Shown here: one piece after another, positions 16,417 through 26,447 of the stretch
How the letters are laid out: each line of letters starts with the position of its first letter
Position numbering within the stretch: position 1 is the first letter of the stretch
Origin: Veillonella sp.
GTDB taxonomy: Bacteria; Bacillota; Negativicutes; Veillonellales; Veillonellaceae
Length of the DNA stretch: 64,000 nt
Direction of reading: 5' to 3'
Assembly: GCF_018364065.1 (NCBI RefSeq)
Contig: NZ_JAGZMO010000001.1
Location: 1-64,000, forward strand
Translations under genes and position numbers: made by a program
The notes under the pieces: model-generated
The model's input: only the letters and a program-made list of their open reading frames with translations
Told to the model about the DNA's origin: nothing
Databases searched by the model: none

Positions 16417-17268
16417 ATGGACGAGCCGAAGCAGCAGGCGGAGCGCTCGGAGTCGTCCTTTTCAGGAACAAATGTGAGCGAGCTAAATAATGGGTCGGAG
16501 CGCTCCGAATATCCTGTTAAGGAAGCTCATATAAGTGAGGCGAAGCAGCATCCTTTGGAGCGTCTGGACGACCTCATTATTGGAGGCATGAAGCTGTGGC
16601 AGCGCATCGATCAGTTCCGTTTCTCCATAGATGCCATTATCCTGAGTCATTTCGTGACGATCAAGCAGGGATGGCAGTATGGCGATTTGGGAACCGGCAC
16701 AGGGGTAATCCCCCTGGTGCTGTCCGGCCTTGGAGCGCAGCATATTACGGGCTTTGAGATTAACCCTGTAACGGCTGACTTGGCAAAGCGTAATGTGGTG
16801 CTGAATCAGAAGCAGGAGTCGATTTCAATAGTAGAAGGAGACTACTGCAAGTTGCCTATGGCGGAGTACAATGGCCGTTTTGACGGACTGGCGGTTAACC
16901 CGCCTTATTTTGAATCCAACACGGGGGCAGTGCCTGTTTCCGAAGGAATTCAGGTAGCGCTCCATGAGGCCCATACGACCATTGAGGATGTGTGTGCCGC
17001 GGCGTCTCAATTATTAAAATTTCGCGGCCGTTTGTGGATGATATATCGGGCGGAGCGCCTGGCTGATGCCCTGCAGGCATTGCGCGCTCGACAGCTGGAG
17101 CCGAAGCGGGTTCGCTTTGTGCACTCCATGCCGGGAAAAGCGGCGAAGCTGGTTCTCATAGAAGCAGTAAAGGGTGGCCGCAGCGGCATGAATGTGGAAG
17201 CTCCTTTATATATTTACGAAGGACCTGGCCAATACAGCGAGGAGGTACTGACTTGGTATGGAAAATAA
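16417..17268 (+). CDS. tRNA1(Val) (adenine37-N6)-methyltransferase, TrmN6/YabB family
   Basis: A 283-aa SAM-dependent methyltransferase. The core begins at LERLDDLIIGGMKLWQ (about residue 48); motif I is GDLGTGTGVIPL and the catalytic NPPYF is at residues 161-165, as in N6-adenine methylases of the YfiC/YabB type. The first about 47 residues are an unusual acidic/Ser-rich extension made of two blocks each beginning ERSE, encoded by a 57-base repeat. The start ATG lies 2 bases after the ricT stop with GATGAGG upstream; earlier in-frame codons overlap ricT without a site. It overlaps rsmI by 11 bases. Confidence 0.85.
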   Translation: MDEPKQQAERSESSFSGTNVSELNNGSERSEYPVKEAHISEAKQHPLERLDDLIIGGMKLWQRIDQFRFSIDAIILSHFVTIKQGWQYGDLGTGTGVIPLVLSGLGAQHITGFEINPVTADLAKRNVVLNQKQESISIVEGDYCKLPMAEYNGRFDGLAVNPPYFESNTGAVPVSEGIQVALHEAHTTIEDVCAAASQLLKFRGRLWMIYRAERLADALQALRARQLEPKRVRFVHSMPGKAAKLVLIEAVKGGRSGMNVEAPLYIYEGPGQYSEEVLTWYGK

Positions 17269-18199
17269 AATAGGAACCCTGTATCTGGTGCCTACGCCTA
17301 TTGGTAATTTGGAAGATATTACATACCGTGCGGTGCGGATTCTGCAGGAAGTGGATGTAATTGCCGCGGAAGATACGCGCCATACAGGAGTGTTGTTAAA
17401 ACATCTGGATGTGCATACGACCTTGACGTCGTATCACGAGCATAATAAGGCGGTGAAAGGGCCGCAGCTCATCGAAGATTTGCTGGCAGGCAAGGACATT
17501 GCCGTTGTAAGTGATGCGGGCATGCCCGCCATTTCCGATCCGGGCGCCGATCTGGTGGAACTGGCTTTGGCGGAACACATTACAGTGGTACCGTTGCCGG
17601 GACCGAATGCGGCGCTAACAGCCCTCATTGCTTCCGGATTGAATACGCGGGAGTTTTCTTTTATTGGTTTTTTACCGAAGAAAACGGCCAATCAGAAAGA
17701 GCTGCTTCAGCGCATACAGCGCTACGAAGGAACGCTCATTTTTTATGAGGCGCCCCATCGATTGGAAGCGACGTTGAAGACGTTATACACGAACCTGGGG
17801 AATCGGCCGTTGGTGTTGGCCCGTGAACTGACCAAGAAGTTTGAAGAGTTTACGCGCACCACATTGGCGGATGCCATAACCGATTATGAGCAGATTACGG
17901 AACGTGGTGAATTTGTATTGCTCGTGGGCGGGTATGAGCCGGTGGGCAGTGACGGTAGCAGAGAATCCATCGATGACACCGGACAGACGGAATCGGACAC
18001 GGTGAAAAGCATTCACAGTGCGGAACTCTTAGACCGCAGTACACTGACTGATGAAGACTATGTCTTGTTTGCCAAAGAGTTGATGGATACAGGTTTAACA
18101 AAGAAAGATGCAACCCGTGAAGTTGCCAAAAGACTGGGCATTTCACGGCGATTAGTATATAATGCAGTAGAAGAATACTTCCAGAAGGAGGATGTATAA
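17258..18199 (+). CDS. rsmI: 16S rRNA (cytidine1402-2'-O)-methyltransferase
   Basis: A 313-aa tetrapyrrole-methylase-fold enzyme. N-terminal GTLYLVPTPIGNLEDITYRA, EDTRHTGVLLKH, VSDAGMPAISDPG and PLPGPNAALTALIASGL are the RsmI signatures. It methylates the 2'-OH of C1402 in the decoding centre. A C-terminal helix-turn-helix-like stretch (TKKDATREVAKRLGISRRLVYNAVEEYF) is common in Firmicute homologues. It starts inside trmN6 and its stop shares one base with the metG start (TAATG). Confidence 0.93.
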   Translation: MENKIGTLYLVPTPIGNLEDITYRAVRILQEVDVIAAEDTRHTGVLLKHLDVHTTLTSYHEHNKAVKGPQLIEDLLAGKDIAVVSDAGMPAISDPGADLVELALAEHITVVPLPGPNAALTALIASGLNTREFSFIGFLPKKTANQKELLQRIQRYEGTLIFYEAPHRLEATLKTLYTNLGNRPLVLARELTKKFEEFTRTTLADAITDYEQITERGEFVLLVGGYEPVGSDGSRESIDDTGQTESDTVKSIHSAELLDRSTLTDEDYVLFAKELMDTGLTKKDATREVAKRLGISRRLVYNAVEEYFQKEDV

Positions 18200-20214
18200 T
18201 GACAGATACGCATGCAACATCAAAGAAAACTTATTATATTACGACCCCGATTTACTACCCAAGTGCAAAACTCCATATTGGACATACTTACTGTACATCG
18301 GTGGCCGATACGATTGCACGTTTTAAACGCCGTGCCGGCTATGACGTGCGCTTTTTGACAGGTTCCGACGAACATGGTCAAAAGATTCAGCGCGTAGCCG
18401 AAGAAATGGGAATTACGCCATTAGAATACACGACAAATATTGTAAACGGCTTTAAAAAACTTTGGGAAATGATGAATATTTCCAATGACGACTTCATCCG
18501 TACAACGGAAGAACGTCATGAAAAAGTAGTTCAAGATTTATTCCAGAAAGCCTATGACAAAGGGGATATTTATCTTGGCAAATACACAGGCTGGTACTGT
18601 ATTCCGGATGAAACATTCTGGACTGAGCAGAAGTTGGGACCTAACCACACTTGCCCTGACTGCGGTCGTCCTGTACAGAAAGTAGAAGAAGACGCTTACT
18701 TCTTCAAAATGAACAAATACGCCGATCAATGGCTTAAGTTTATTGAAGAAAACCCTGATTTCATTCAGCCGGAATCCCGCCGCAATGAAATGATTCAATT
18801 CGTAAAACAGGGCTTGGAGGATCTTTGCGTATCCCGTACAAGCTTCGACTGGGGCATTCATGTACCATTCGATCCGAAACATGTAGTATACGTATGGTTT
18901 GACGCTTTGGTAAACTATATCAGCGCCTTAGGACCTCTCGATGATGACAAGAGCCTATATGAACGTTTCTGGCCGGCCGATCTTCATTTGGTAGGCAAGG
19001 AAATCGTTCGTTTCCATACCATTATTTGGCCAATCATGCTCATGAGCCTCGGTTTGCCATTGCCTAAGAAAGTATTCGGTCACGGCTGGCTTATCGTTGA
19101 CGGTACTAAGATGAGTAAATCTTTGGGCAATGTAATCGATCCGATTCCATTGATTGAAACATACGGTTCCGATGCACTTCGCTACTATTTATTGAGCGAA
19201 ATTCACTTGGGCAACGACGGCAACTTCACATTGCCTAACTTTGTGCAACGTGTAAATTCCGATTTGTCCAACGACCTGGGAAATCTTCTTAATCGCACCG
19301 TAGCGATGATTGAGAAATACCATGGGGGTGTTATCACTAAGACTGCTTCAGAAGGCCCTTACGATACAGATTTGGTGGCTTTAGCGGAACAAACAGTGAA
19401 GGATTATGAGTCCTACATGGAATCCTATGAACTGAACAAAGCGTTGAAAGCTGTATGGCAGCTTATTAGCCGTACAAACAAATACATCGATGAAACTATG
19501 CCTTGGATTTTGGCTAAGAAACAGAACGAAGGGGACGAAGCCCGTCTTCATGCTGTAATGTATCATTTGGCGGAAGCACTTCGCATCATCGCTATTTTAG
19601 TTGATCCTGTAATTCCTACAGGGGCTCCTAAAATCTGGGAGCAATTGGGTCTCACCGGTTTCACAGAAGCTAAATTAGATGATGTAAGAACTTGGGGTGG
19701 TTTACCTGACGGCACAAAAGTGGTGAAGGGCGATCCTATCTATCCTCGTTTTGAAATGCCTGAAATGGTAGAAACACCTGTACAGGAGCCTAAGAAAGAA
19801 GATAAGGGCAGCCTTCAGACTGCTTCTGATGCCACCGAAGCTGCGGCACAAGCTGATGGCGATGTGGCACAGGAAATTCCTCCAATTAAAGAAAATATTG
19901 AATACGATGATTTCGCCCGTCTTGACTTACGTGTGGCGGAAGTCGTATCTTGTGAGAAAGTTAAAAAATCCAAGAAGCTCCTCAAATTTGTGTTGAATGT
20001 GGGCGTGGAAGAACGTATCGTAGTGAGCGGCATTTCCCAATACTACGAACCGGAAGATATGATTGGCAAAAAAGTTATCTATTTAGCTAATTTGGCACCT
20101 AAGAAAATCATGGGCATTGAATCGAACGGCATGATTTTATCCGCTTCCGACTTTGCAGATCATTTGGAAGTTACTCAGATTAAGTCATTAATTCCTGGAA
20201 GTCTGGTGAAATAA
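18199..20214 (+). CDS. metG: Methionyl-tRNA synthetase
   Basis: A 671-aa class I synthetase. The HIGH motif is at residues 26-29 and KMSKS at 304-308. The connective-peptide zinc knuckle is present as a CPDCGRPV pair plus WYCIPDE. A helical anticodon-binding region follows. A C-terminal tRNA-binding OB-fold domain (about 570-671; DFARLDLRVAEVVSCEKV) is joined by an Ala/Gln/Glu-rich linker (about 520-560). The length is typical of Firmicute MetG with this appended domain. The start overlaps rsmI, and tatD follows after 1 base. Confidence 0.96.
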   Translation: MTDTHATSKKTYYITTPIYYPSAKLHIGHTYCTSVADTIARFKRRAGYDVRFLTGSDEHGQKIQRVAEEMGITPLEYTTNIVNGFKKLWEMMNISNDDFIRTTEERHEKVVQDLFQKAYDKGDIYLGKYTGWYCIPDETFWTEQKLGPNHTCPDCGRPVQKVEEDAYFFKMNKYADQWLKFIEENPDFIQPESRRNEMIQFVKQGLEDLCVSRTSFDWGIHVPFDPKHVVYVWFDALVNYISALGPLDDDKSLYERFWPADLHLVGKEIVRFHTIIWPIMLMSLGLPLPKKVFGHGWLIVDGTKMSKSLGNVIDPIPLIETYGSDALRYYLLSEIHLGNDGNFTLPNFVQRVNSDLSNDLGNLLNRTVAMIEKYHGGVITKTASEGPYDTDLVALAEQTVKDYESYMESYELNKALKAVWQLISRTNKYIDETMPWILAKKQNEGDEARLHAVMYHLAEALRIIAILVDPVIPTGAPKIWEQLGLTGFTEAKLDDVRTWGGLPDGTKVVKGDPIYPRFEMPEMVETPVQEPKKEDKGSLQTASDATEAAAQADGDVAQEIPPIKENIEYDDFARLDLRVAEVVSCEKVKKSKKLLKFVLNVGVEERIVVSGISQYYEPEDMIGKKVIYLANLAPKKIMGIESNGMILSASDFADHLEVTQIKSLIPGSLVK

Positions 20215-20215
20215 G

Positions 20216-20986
20216 ATGCGTTTATTTGATACTCACGCGCATATTAATGACGGTCGTTTCGATAATGACCGCACGCAGATGCTGGTTTTATGTTTTGAAG
20301 CGGGCGTAGAATACATTATGTGTCCCGCTGTTGACCGTGAGACAGCTGAGTCGGCTATTGCATTAGCCGCTCAATATGATCAGGTGTACGCCGCAGTAGG
20401 CGTGCATCCTCATGAGTCGAAAGACGTAACCGCCGACGATTATGATTATTTCAAGGATCAGGCTCTTCATAATGATAAAGTAAAAGCTATCGGTGAAATC
20501 GGACTGGACTATTACTATGACTTTTCCGATAAAGAAACACAGATGAAAGAGTTTATTTATCAGCTTGAACTGGCTCGCGAAGTGAATTTGCCGATTATTA
20601 TCCATGACCGTGATGCACACGGCGACATTATGGATACGTTAAAAACACATGGCAAAGGGAACTTCGGCATTTTCCACTGTTACTCAGGCAGCTGGGAGAT
20701 GGCCAAAGAGTGCATTAAAATGGGGTACTATATTTCCTTCGCCGGCCCAGTAGTTTTTCCTAATTCTACGCGGTTGAAAGAAGTGGCGAAAGAGGTTCCG
20801 TTAGATCGAATTTTAATCGAAACTGATTCTCCATATTTGACTCCGCCTCCATTCCGAGGCCGTCGAAATGACCCAAGTAAAACACAATTTGTGGCGCAGG
20901 AAATTGCACAATTAAAGGGTATGGATGTGGATGAATTCGCAGCCATTGCACTTGAAAACGGTAAGCGTATATTTAATATTAAGTAG
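20216..20986 (+). CDS. tatD: TatD-family metal-dependent DNase
   Basis: A 256-aa TIM-barrel hydrolase. Metal ligands are visible in FDTHAHIND (HxH), GEIGLDYYYD, IIHDRDAH, FHCYSGS and IETDSPYLTP. Family members act as 3'-5' exonucleases or D-aminoacyl-tRNA-type hydrolases; the in vivo substrate is uncertain. It starts 1 base after the metG stop, using a purine-rich site inside metG. It ends the operon: a perfect hairpin terminator follows. Confidence 0.92.
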   Translation: MRLFDTHAHINDGRFDNDRTQMLVLCFEAGVEYIMCPAVDRETAESAIALAAQYDQVYAAVGVHPHESKDVTADDYDYFKDQALHNDKVKAIGEIGLDYYYDFSDKETQMKEFIYQLELAREVNLPIIIHDRDAHGDIMDTLKTHGKGNFGIFHCYSGSWEMAKECIKMGYYISFAGPVVFPNSTRLKEVAKEVPLDRILIETDSPYLTPPPFRGRRNDPSKTQFVAQEIAQLKGMDVDEFAAIALENGKRIFNIK

Positions 20987-21088
20987 AATTTTAAAATTAA
21001 TATTGTGATTCAATTAACACCGTAACGGTGCAGTTTTACAAACAATTTTACAAATACTTTACAATTAATTACTGAAAATTTACTGTAC

Positions 21089-21129
21089 AAAGCTCTCTTA
21101 CTTTAATATAAAAGTAAGAGAGCTTTTTC
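21089..21129 (+). terminator. Intrinsic terminator after tatD
   Basis: Perfect 16-bp stem AAAGCTCTCTTACTTT / AAAGTAAGAGAGCTTT followed by a T run. Confidence 0.92.
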
Positions 21130-21194
21130 TTGAAATAATAGACTACTTTATGTAAGATTAAAGTATATATTATTGAAGTGGAAAGGATGAAAAC

Positions 21195-22733
21195 ATGAAA
21201 CGTGTTTCATTTATAGATTTAGGTTCAAACTCGGTACGGTTTGTTATTACTGAGATTAAAGATAGCGGCAGCTATCAACTGATTTACCAACAGAAAGAAA
21301 GTATTCGCCTTAGCGAAAATATGTGGGAGAACAATATGCTTACGCCGGAAGCAATGGATCGGGCGATTGTAACATTAAAAGCATTTTCCCATATGGCGGA
21401 GGCCATGGACAGTGATGAAATCATTGCCGTGGCAACGGCGGCAGTTCGTTTGGCCAATAACGGCAACGAATTTATTGATTTGGTAAAAGCGCAGACCGGC
21501 ATCGATCTTGTATGTATAGACGGGCTGGAGGAAGCGCGATTAGGGTTTTTAGGGGTAGTTAATACAATCGGTTTAGATGATTTCATCCTCTTCGACCTGG
21601 GTGGTGCCAGCGTGGAAGTGACACTTGTAAATAATCGTGCCATTGTGGAATCTGTAAGCTTGCCAATGGGTGCGTTAACGTTGACAGGCGAGCATCAGAA
21701 AGGCAAAGAAATTACTGAAAAAGAGCTTAAGGGAATGCTCGATACAATTCAGAAACATTTAAAATCGCAAAAATGGCTTAAAAATCAGAAACTGCCTTTA
21801 ATCGGTATTGGCGGTACAGCTCGTAACCTGGCAAAAATAGACCAACGATCTCATAATTATCCGGTTACGAAGTTGCACAATTATGAATTATCCTTTGAGC
21901 GATTAGAAGCGATTTATGAGTCGGTTTGTTCGAAGAGCTTGGCACAGCGCCGTAAGATTAACGGTCTGTCTCAGGAACGTGCGGACATCATCGTAGCCGG
22001 TACGGCCGTTATCCGGGAGCTCATGCTCTACACGGATTCACAGATTATGATTGTCAGCGGCTGCGGTTTGCGCGACGGTTTATTCTACAAGTATTATGGT
22101 GAACATTATTTAAACCCAAGCGGTATTATCGACGATATTTTAACTCATTCGGCGGAAAATATTCTGCTCGGTATGAATAAAATAGATTTAATTCACTCTA
22201 AATATATTGCTAAATTTAGTAATGTATTATTCGAACAATGGGCTAAAGAGTACGAATGGCCGGAACGCATGAAGGCTTTGTTAAGTGTAACAGCGCTTCT
22301 TCATGATATAGGCAAAGTCGTTAACTATTACAGCCATGTTCGACACAGTGCCTATATTATTGCCAACAGTAATTTATATGGATTGTCGCATCGTGAACAG
22401 GCCATATGTGCTGTTATTGCTTCCTATTCACATGGAATCAATACGAAATACATGAGAAACTCGCCGTATATTCGCCTCATTACAGAAGAAGATAAGCCGA
22501 TTATTAATCAGGTGTCCCTTCTTTTGGCTTTGGCGGAAGCCATTGACGAAAGTCATGAGCAGTCTGCCGTATCAGTAAATACAGAGTTTACCGCCGAAGA
22601 TATTATTGTGAATGTGTGGACTAAAGCCAATCACAATATGTCCATGGCGGATGTGATGATCAGTAAACTAAGCAAACAATGTAAGAAAGATTTTAACAAG
22701 AACTTAATCGTAAAGTGGCATGAATCCCTATAA
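21195..22733 (+). CDS. ppx: Exopolyphosphatase / guanosine pentaphosphatase (Ppx/GppA), intact paralogue
   Basis: A 512-aa ASKHA-fold phosphatase with C-terminal HD domain. Conserved active-site elements are all present: DLGSNS (residues 8-13), EEAR (112-115) with the catalytic Glu, LFDLGGASVEVTLV, GIGGTARNLAKI and SGCGLRDGLFYKYYG. The HD motif is intact (LLHDIGK, H370-D371). Family members remove terminal phosphate from polyphosphate or pppGpp. It is first in a three-gene unit with a second Ppx-like gene and ppk, indicating turnover of polyphosphate. The ATG follows GAAAGGATG. Confidence 0.9.
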   Translation: MKRVSFIDLGSNSVRFVITEIKDSGSYQLIYQQKESIRLSENMWENNMLTPEAMDRAIVTLKAFSHMAEAMDSDEIIAVATAAVRLANNGNEFIDLVKAQTGIDLVCIDGLEEARLGFLGVVNTIGLDDFILFDLGGASVEVTLVNNRAIVESVSLPMGALTLTGEHQKGKEITEKELKGMLDTIQKHLKSQKWLKNQKLPLIGIGGTARNLAKIDQRSHNYPVTKLHNYELSFERLEAIYESVCSKSLAQRRKINGLSQERADIIVAGTAVIRELMLYTDSQIMIVSGCGLRDGLFYKYYGEHYLNPSGIIDDILTHSAENILLGMNKIDLIHSKYIAKFSNVLFEQWAKEYEWPERMKALLSVTALLHDIGKVVNYYSHVRHSAYIIANSNLYGLSHREQAICAVIASYSHGINTKYMRNSPYIRLITEEDKPIINQVSLLLALAEAIDESHEQSAVSVNTEFTAEDIIVNVWTKANHNMSMADVMISKLSKQCKKDFNKNLIVKWHESL

Positions 22734-22745
22734 GGAGGGCATTGT

Positions 22746-24296
22746 ATGGTTAAAAGGAATCCGCACTTATTTGGTATTATCCATTTAGGTGCCAGTAGTA
22801 TGAGTATTACCATTGTTGAGTACAGTTCGATTGATAAGGTTAAAGTTATTGAATATGCCTCAAAGGACGTGCCTTACGGTGAAGAAGTGTTTCACAGTAA
22901 ACGTCTGTCCTTTAAAACAATTGAAGAAATCTGTCGCTTGCTGAAAGGCTATAAACGACTGATGGAAGAATATGGTGTAACAGAGTACAAAGCGTACGCC
23001 ACCGCCATAGTCAGAGAGGCGGAAAACCGTCTGAGCATCTTGGATCAGATTTACATCCAAACCGGCTTCGAAGTAGAAGTTGTAGATATGCCTAAGGAAA
23101 TTTATTACAAATACTTTGGTCTTTACTATCGCATGATGAGACAAGGTCTTACTGATACGGAAGATGCCGCTTTATTCCTGGATATTACATCCGGTGGTGT
23201 GGGTGTTACCGTATGGAAAGGCGGGGCCCTGTTGTTCCAGGAAAATGTGCATTTAGGTACATTGCGCGTTATGGAGTCCTTTAATCGTAATCAGCGTTCT
23301 TCCTTATCCTTCCCTGATGCGGTAGGTGAGTATCTGCACAGTATGCTCTCGCCGGTACAGGAAGAAGTAAGCCGCTTCAATGTTAAATATATTGTGTTGT
23401 CCGGTGATGAAGCCCGTGAAATTGCAGGCCTTATGGGCTTTGTGGCCAATGACAAGGAAACATTGTCATTGCTGCCTCAGCAATTTGAGTCTTTCATTGA
23501 AAGCTTCCACGGCATTTCCGCTACGAAGCTGGTAAACCGCTACGGGCTGGAAGAATTCCGCGCCAATATTATTATGCCGACTATGGTATTGTATAAAGAA
23601 CTTCTCAAAATGGTTCAGCCGCAATGTATGCTCATCAGCGGCTCCAGCTTTGTGGAAGGGGTAATTTTATACTATGGTTCTGAACAGGCACCGAATAACT
23701 ACTTCTACATGATGCGCGAACAGAATATGCAGTTGGCCCGCGCCATTGCACGCAGCTACGAAGTGGATGAGCGTCACGCACGAGAAGTGGAGCGCTTTTC
23801 CCTTCAATTGTGCGACACCTTGGTAGAGCATGGCATTACGGACCGTATGACATTCATGATGCGCATTGCCGCCATTTTGGCAGAAGTAGGTAAATTCGTA
23901 AGTCTTAGAAATCACAGTGAACATGCGTACCATATTATTATGGGCACTGATTTGTTCGGCCTGTCCGATCGCGAAAAAGAAGTGGTGGCCAATGTAGTGT
24001 TCTACCATTATAAAGGCACTCCTAGCAATGATGATGAAAACTTCCGCAAGTTGAACAGTTATCAGAAAATCTATGTTATGAAACTGGTTGCTATTCTTCG
24101 CTTGGCCCGTGCCCTTGATGTAAGTCATAAGGGCAAAATTAGCCGCATAGCTCTGAAACATAAAGAGAAAGAGCTGGTAATTGAGGCTTATACAGATCAA
24201 GACATATCGTTGGAACGCTGGACCTTCGAACGTGAAAGAGAATATTTCAGCGAAATTTTCGGTTTAGAAGTTAATCTTAAAGTAGGAGGTAAATAA
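22746..24296 (+). CDS. Ppx/GppA-like protein with degenerate active site
   Basis: A 516-aa homologue of the upstream Ppx with the same two-domain layout but altered key residues. The phosphate loop reads HLGASS (13-18) instead of DLGSNS; the EEAR segment reads KEIY (117-120); the DLGG segment reads LDITSGGVGVTV; and the HD motif reads AEVGK (A379-E380) where the paralogue has HDIGK. Overall fold and length are kept, arguing for selection on a non-catalytic or altered role, possibly regulation of Ppx or Ppk or (p)ppGpp sensing (inference). The ATG follows AAGGAGGG, 12 bases after ppx, and ppk starts 3 bases after its stop. Confidence 0.85.
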   Translation: MVKRNPHLFGIIHLGASSMSITIVEYSSIDKVKVIEYASKDVPYGEEVFHSKRLSFKTIEEICRLLKGYKRLMEEYGVTEYKAYATAIVREAENRLSILDQIYIQTGFEVEVVDMPKEIYYKYFGLYYRMMRQGLTDTEDAALFLDITSGGVGVTVWKGGALLFQENVHLGTLRVMESFNRNQRSSLSFPDAVGEYLHSMLSPVQEEVSRFNVKYIVLSGDEAREIAGLMGFVANDKETLSLLPQQFESFIESFHGISATKLVNRYGLEEFRANIIMPTMVLYKELLKMVQPQCMLISGSSFVEGVILYYGSEQAPNNYFYMMREQNMQLARAIARSYEVDERHAREVERFSLQLCDTLVEHGITDRMTFMMRIAAILAEVGKFVSLRNHSEHAYHIIMGTDLFGLSDREKEVVANVVFYHYKGTPSNDDENFRKLNSYQKIYVMKLVAILRLARALDVSHKGKISRIALKHKEKELVIEAYTDQDISLERWTFEREREYFSEIFGLEVNLKVGGK

Positions 24297-24299
24297 AGC

Positions 24300-26447
24300 A
24301 TGTTTCAAGACCCAACTTATTATTTTAACCGGGAACTTTCTTGGTTAAAGTTTGATCAGCGTGTATTGAAAGAAGCTGTGGATACGACCAATCCGTTATT
24401 GGAACGTTTGCGCTTCCTGGCTATTACAAGCTCAAACTTGGACGAATTTTTCATGATTCGTGTAGCCGGACTTCGCCATCAGGAAGAAAACGGAATTATT
24501 AAGTATGACGCGGCACACATGGATGCAACAGAGCAGTTGAAAGAAATTAATGAATCCTCCAAACGTCTTGTGCGTGTGCAATATACGTATTTACACCATG
24601 TATTGCAACAGTTGGAAAAAGAAAACTTATGCTTTGTTAAGCCGTCCGATTTATCTGACTCCCAGCTCGACTGGCTGCGTCAATATTTTGAACAGGTTGT
24701 ATATCCGGTAGTAACACCGCTCGCTGTGGACTCGGGCCATCCGTTCCCGTTCTTGGCGAATAAAACAATGAATACAGTAGTACAAATTAAGCGTTCTGAA
24801 GCGGCTCTTAAGCGCTCCGAAGAAAACGGAGAAGTGGAAGTTGACGAAGATATGGGCAATAAAATTGCCATTCTTCCTATTCCATCTGTACTTAACCGCA
24901 TCGTGGAAGTGCCGACTGAAACAGAAAAACGCTATTTCATCTACTTGGAAGATATTATTACATACTACTGCGAAGCGTTCTTCGTAGGGTATGAAATCTT
25001 GAAGAGCATGACATTCCGTGTAACTCGCGATGCTGACTTGGAAATTGATGAAGAAGAAGCACAAGACTTGTTATTGGAAATGGAAGAATCTCTTCGCCGT
25101 CGTCGCCGCGGTGCGGCTGTTCGCCTTGAAGTAGTAGGCGAAGGGGACGACGAACTGCTTAACTTCATTCTTGTAAGTTTGCAGTTAAAACCGGTGGACG
25201 CATTTAAAGTAAATGGTCCGCTCGACTTATGTATGTACTTCGGATTCTGCGATATTCCGGGCTATGACCACTTGCGCTACAGTCCATTCGAACCTTGCGA
25301 ACCGGCTGATTTGGTAGGTCATGAAGACGAAAGCATTTTCGACATCATTCGTCGTCAGGATATTTTCGTACATCATCCGTTTGAAACATTTAAAACTGTA
25401 GAAGATTTCGTAGCACAGGCTGCGAATGATCCTAAAGTGTTGGCTATTAAACAGACACTCTATCGCGTAAGCGGTAACTCGCCGATTATCTCCTCCCTTG
25501 TAAAAGCGGCCGATAACGGCAAACAGGTTACAGTACTCATGGAAGTTAAAGCTCGTTTCGATGAAGCCAATAACATCCTCATGGCTCGCCGTTTGGAAAA
25601 AGCGGGCTGTCACGTAATCTACGGTTTGAAAGGTCTTAAAACACACTCCAAGATTACCATGGTTGTACGCCGCGAAGATGATGCTATCCGCCGTTATGTT
25701 CACTTGGCAACAGGTAACTATAATGGTAAAACAGCACGTCTTTACACTGACTGCGGTATCTTTACCTGCAATGATCAGTACGGCGAAGATGCGTCCGCAT
25801 TCTTCAACTTAATTTCCGGGTACTCTGATCCACCAATTTGGAATAAATTTATCGTAGCGCCACTCAATTTGCGCGAAAAGATTATTGCTCACATTGACGA
25901 AGAAATCGAATGTGCAAAACGCGGTGAAGACGCTTACATCATTGCAAAGATGAACTCCTTATTGGACCAATACGTAGTAGCTAAGCTCTACGAAGCATCC
26001 TCTCAAGGCGTTAAGATCGACTTAATCGTTCGCGGTATTTGTACCTTACGCCCGGGCATTCCAGGTGTAAGCGAAACGATTCAGGTTCGCTCCATTGTAG
26101 GTCGTTTCTTGGAACATCATCGTCTGTTCTACTTCCGTCATGGCGGTAAAGACGAAGTATTCTTGTCCAGTGCGGACTGGATGCCTCGTAACTTGAACGA
26201 ACGCGTGGAATTGATGATTCCAATCGAAGAAAAACGTCATAAGGAACGCATCATCAACATTCTGAACCTGTACTTGGCAGATAATCAGAAAGCTCACATT
26301 ATGAATACAGACGGTACGTACCGTAAGGTTGTATCCCGTGATAACAAGGTATCCGCTCAGTCCGCCTTGATGAAAGAGGCAAAACAGGCCAGCGATAAAC
26401 CGAAACCTACTGTAATTGAGCGCATGGAGCCGATGTATAAGAACTAA
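24300..26447 (+). CDS. ppk: Polyphosphate kinase 1
   Basis: A 715-aa PPK1, which makes polyphosphate from ATP through a phosphohistidine. The N-terminal FNRELSWLKFDQRVLKEA, the catalytic His in LKTHSKITMV (H449, equivalent to E. coli H435), HLATGNYNGKTARLYTD, and the second conserved His region (EHHRLFYF) are intact. Length is usual. The start follows AGTAGGAGG in the end of the preceding gene. It ends the ppx-ppx-ppk operon; a long two-part terminator follows at 26577. Confidence 0.95.
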   Translation: MFQDPTYYFNRELSWLKFDQRVLKEAVDTTNPLLERLRFLAITSSNLDEFFMIRVAGLRHQEENGIIKYDAAHMDATEQLKEINESSKRLVRVQYTYLHHVLQQLEKENLCFVKPSDLSDSQLDWLRQYFEQVVYPVVTPLAVDSGHPFPFLANKTMNTVVQIKRSEAALKRSEENGEVEVDEDMGNKIAILPIPSVLNRIVEVPTETEKRYFIYLEDIITYYCEAFFVGYEILKSMTFRVTRDADLEIDEEEAQDLLLEMEESLRRRRRGAAVRLEVVGEGDDELLNFILVSLQLKPVDAFKVNGPLDLCMYFGFCDIPGYDHLRYSPFEPCEPADLVGHEDESIFDIIRRQDIFVHHPFETFKTVEDFVAQAANDPKVLAIKQTLYRVSGNSPIISSLVKAADNGKQVTVLMEVKARFDEANNILMARRLEKAGCHVIYGLKGLKTHSKITMVVRREDDAIRRYVHLATGNYNGKTARLYTDCGIFTCNDQYGEDASAFFNLISGYSDPPIWNKFIVAPLNLREKIIAHIDEEIECAKRGEDAYIIAKMNSLLDQYVVAKLYEASSQGVKIDLIVRGICTLRPGIPGVSETIQVRSIVGRFLEHHRLFYFRHGGKDEVFLSSADWMPRNLNERVELMIPIEEKRHKERIINILNLYLADNQKAHIMNTDGTYRKVVSRDNKVSAQSALMKEAKQASDKPKPTVIERMEPMYKN

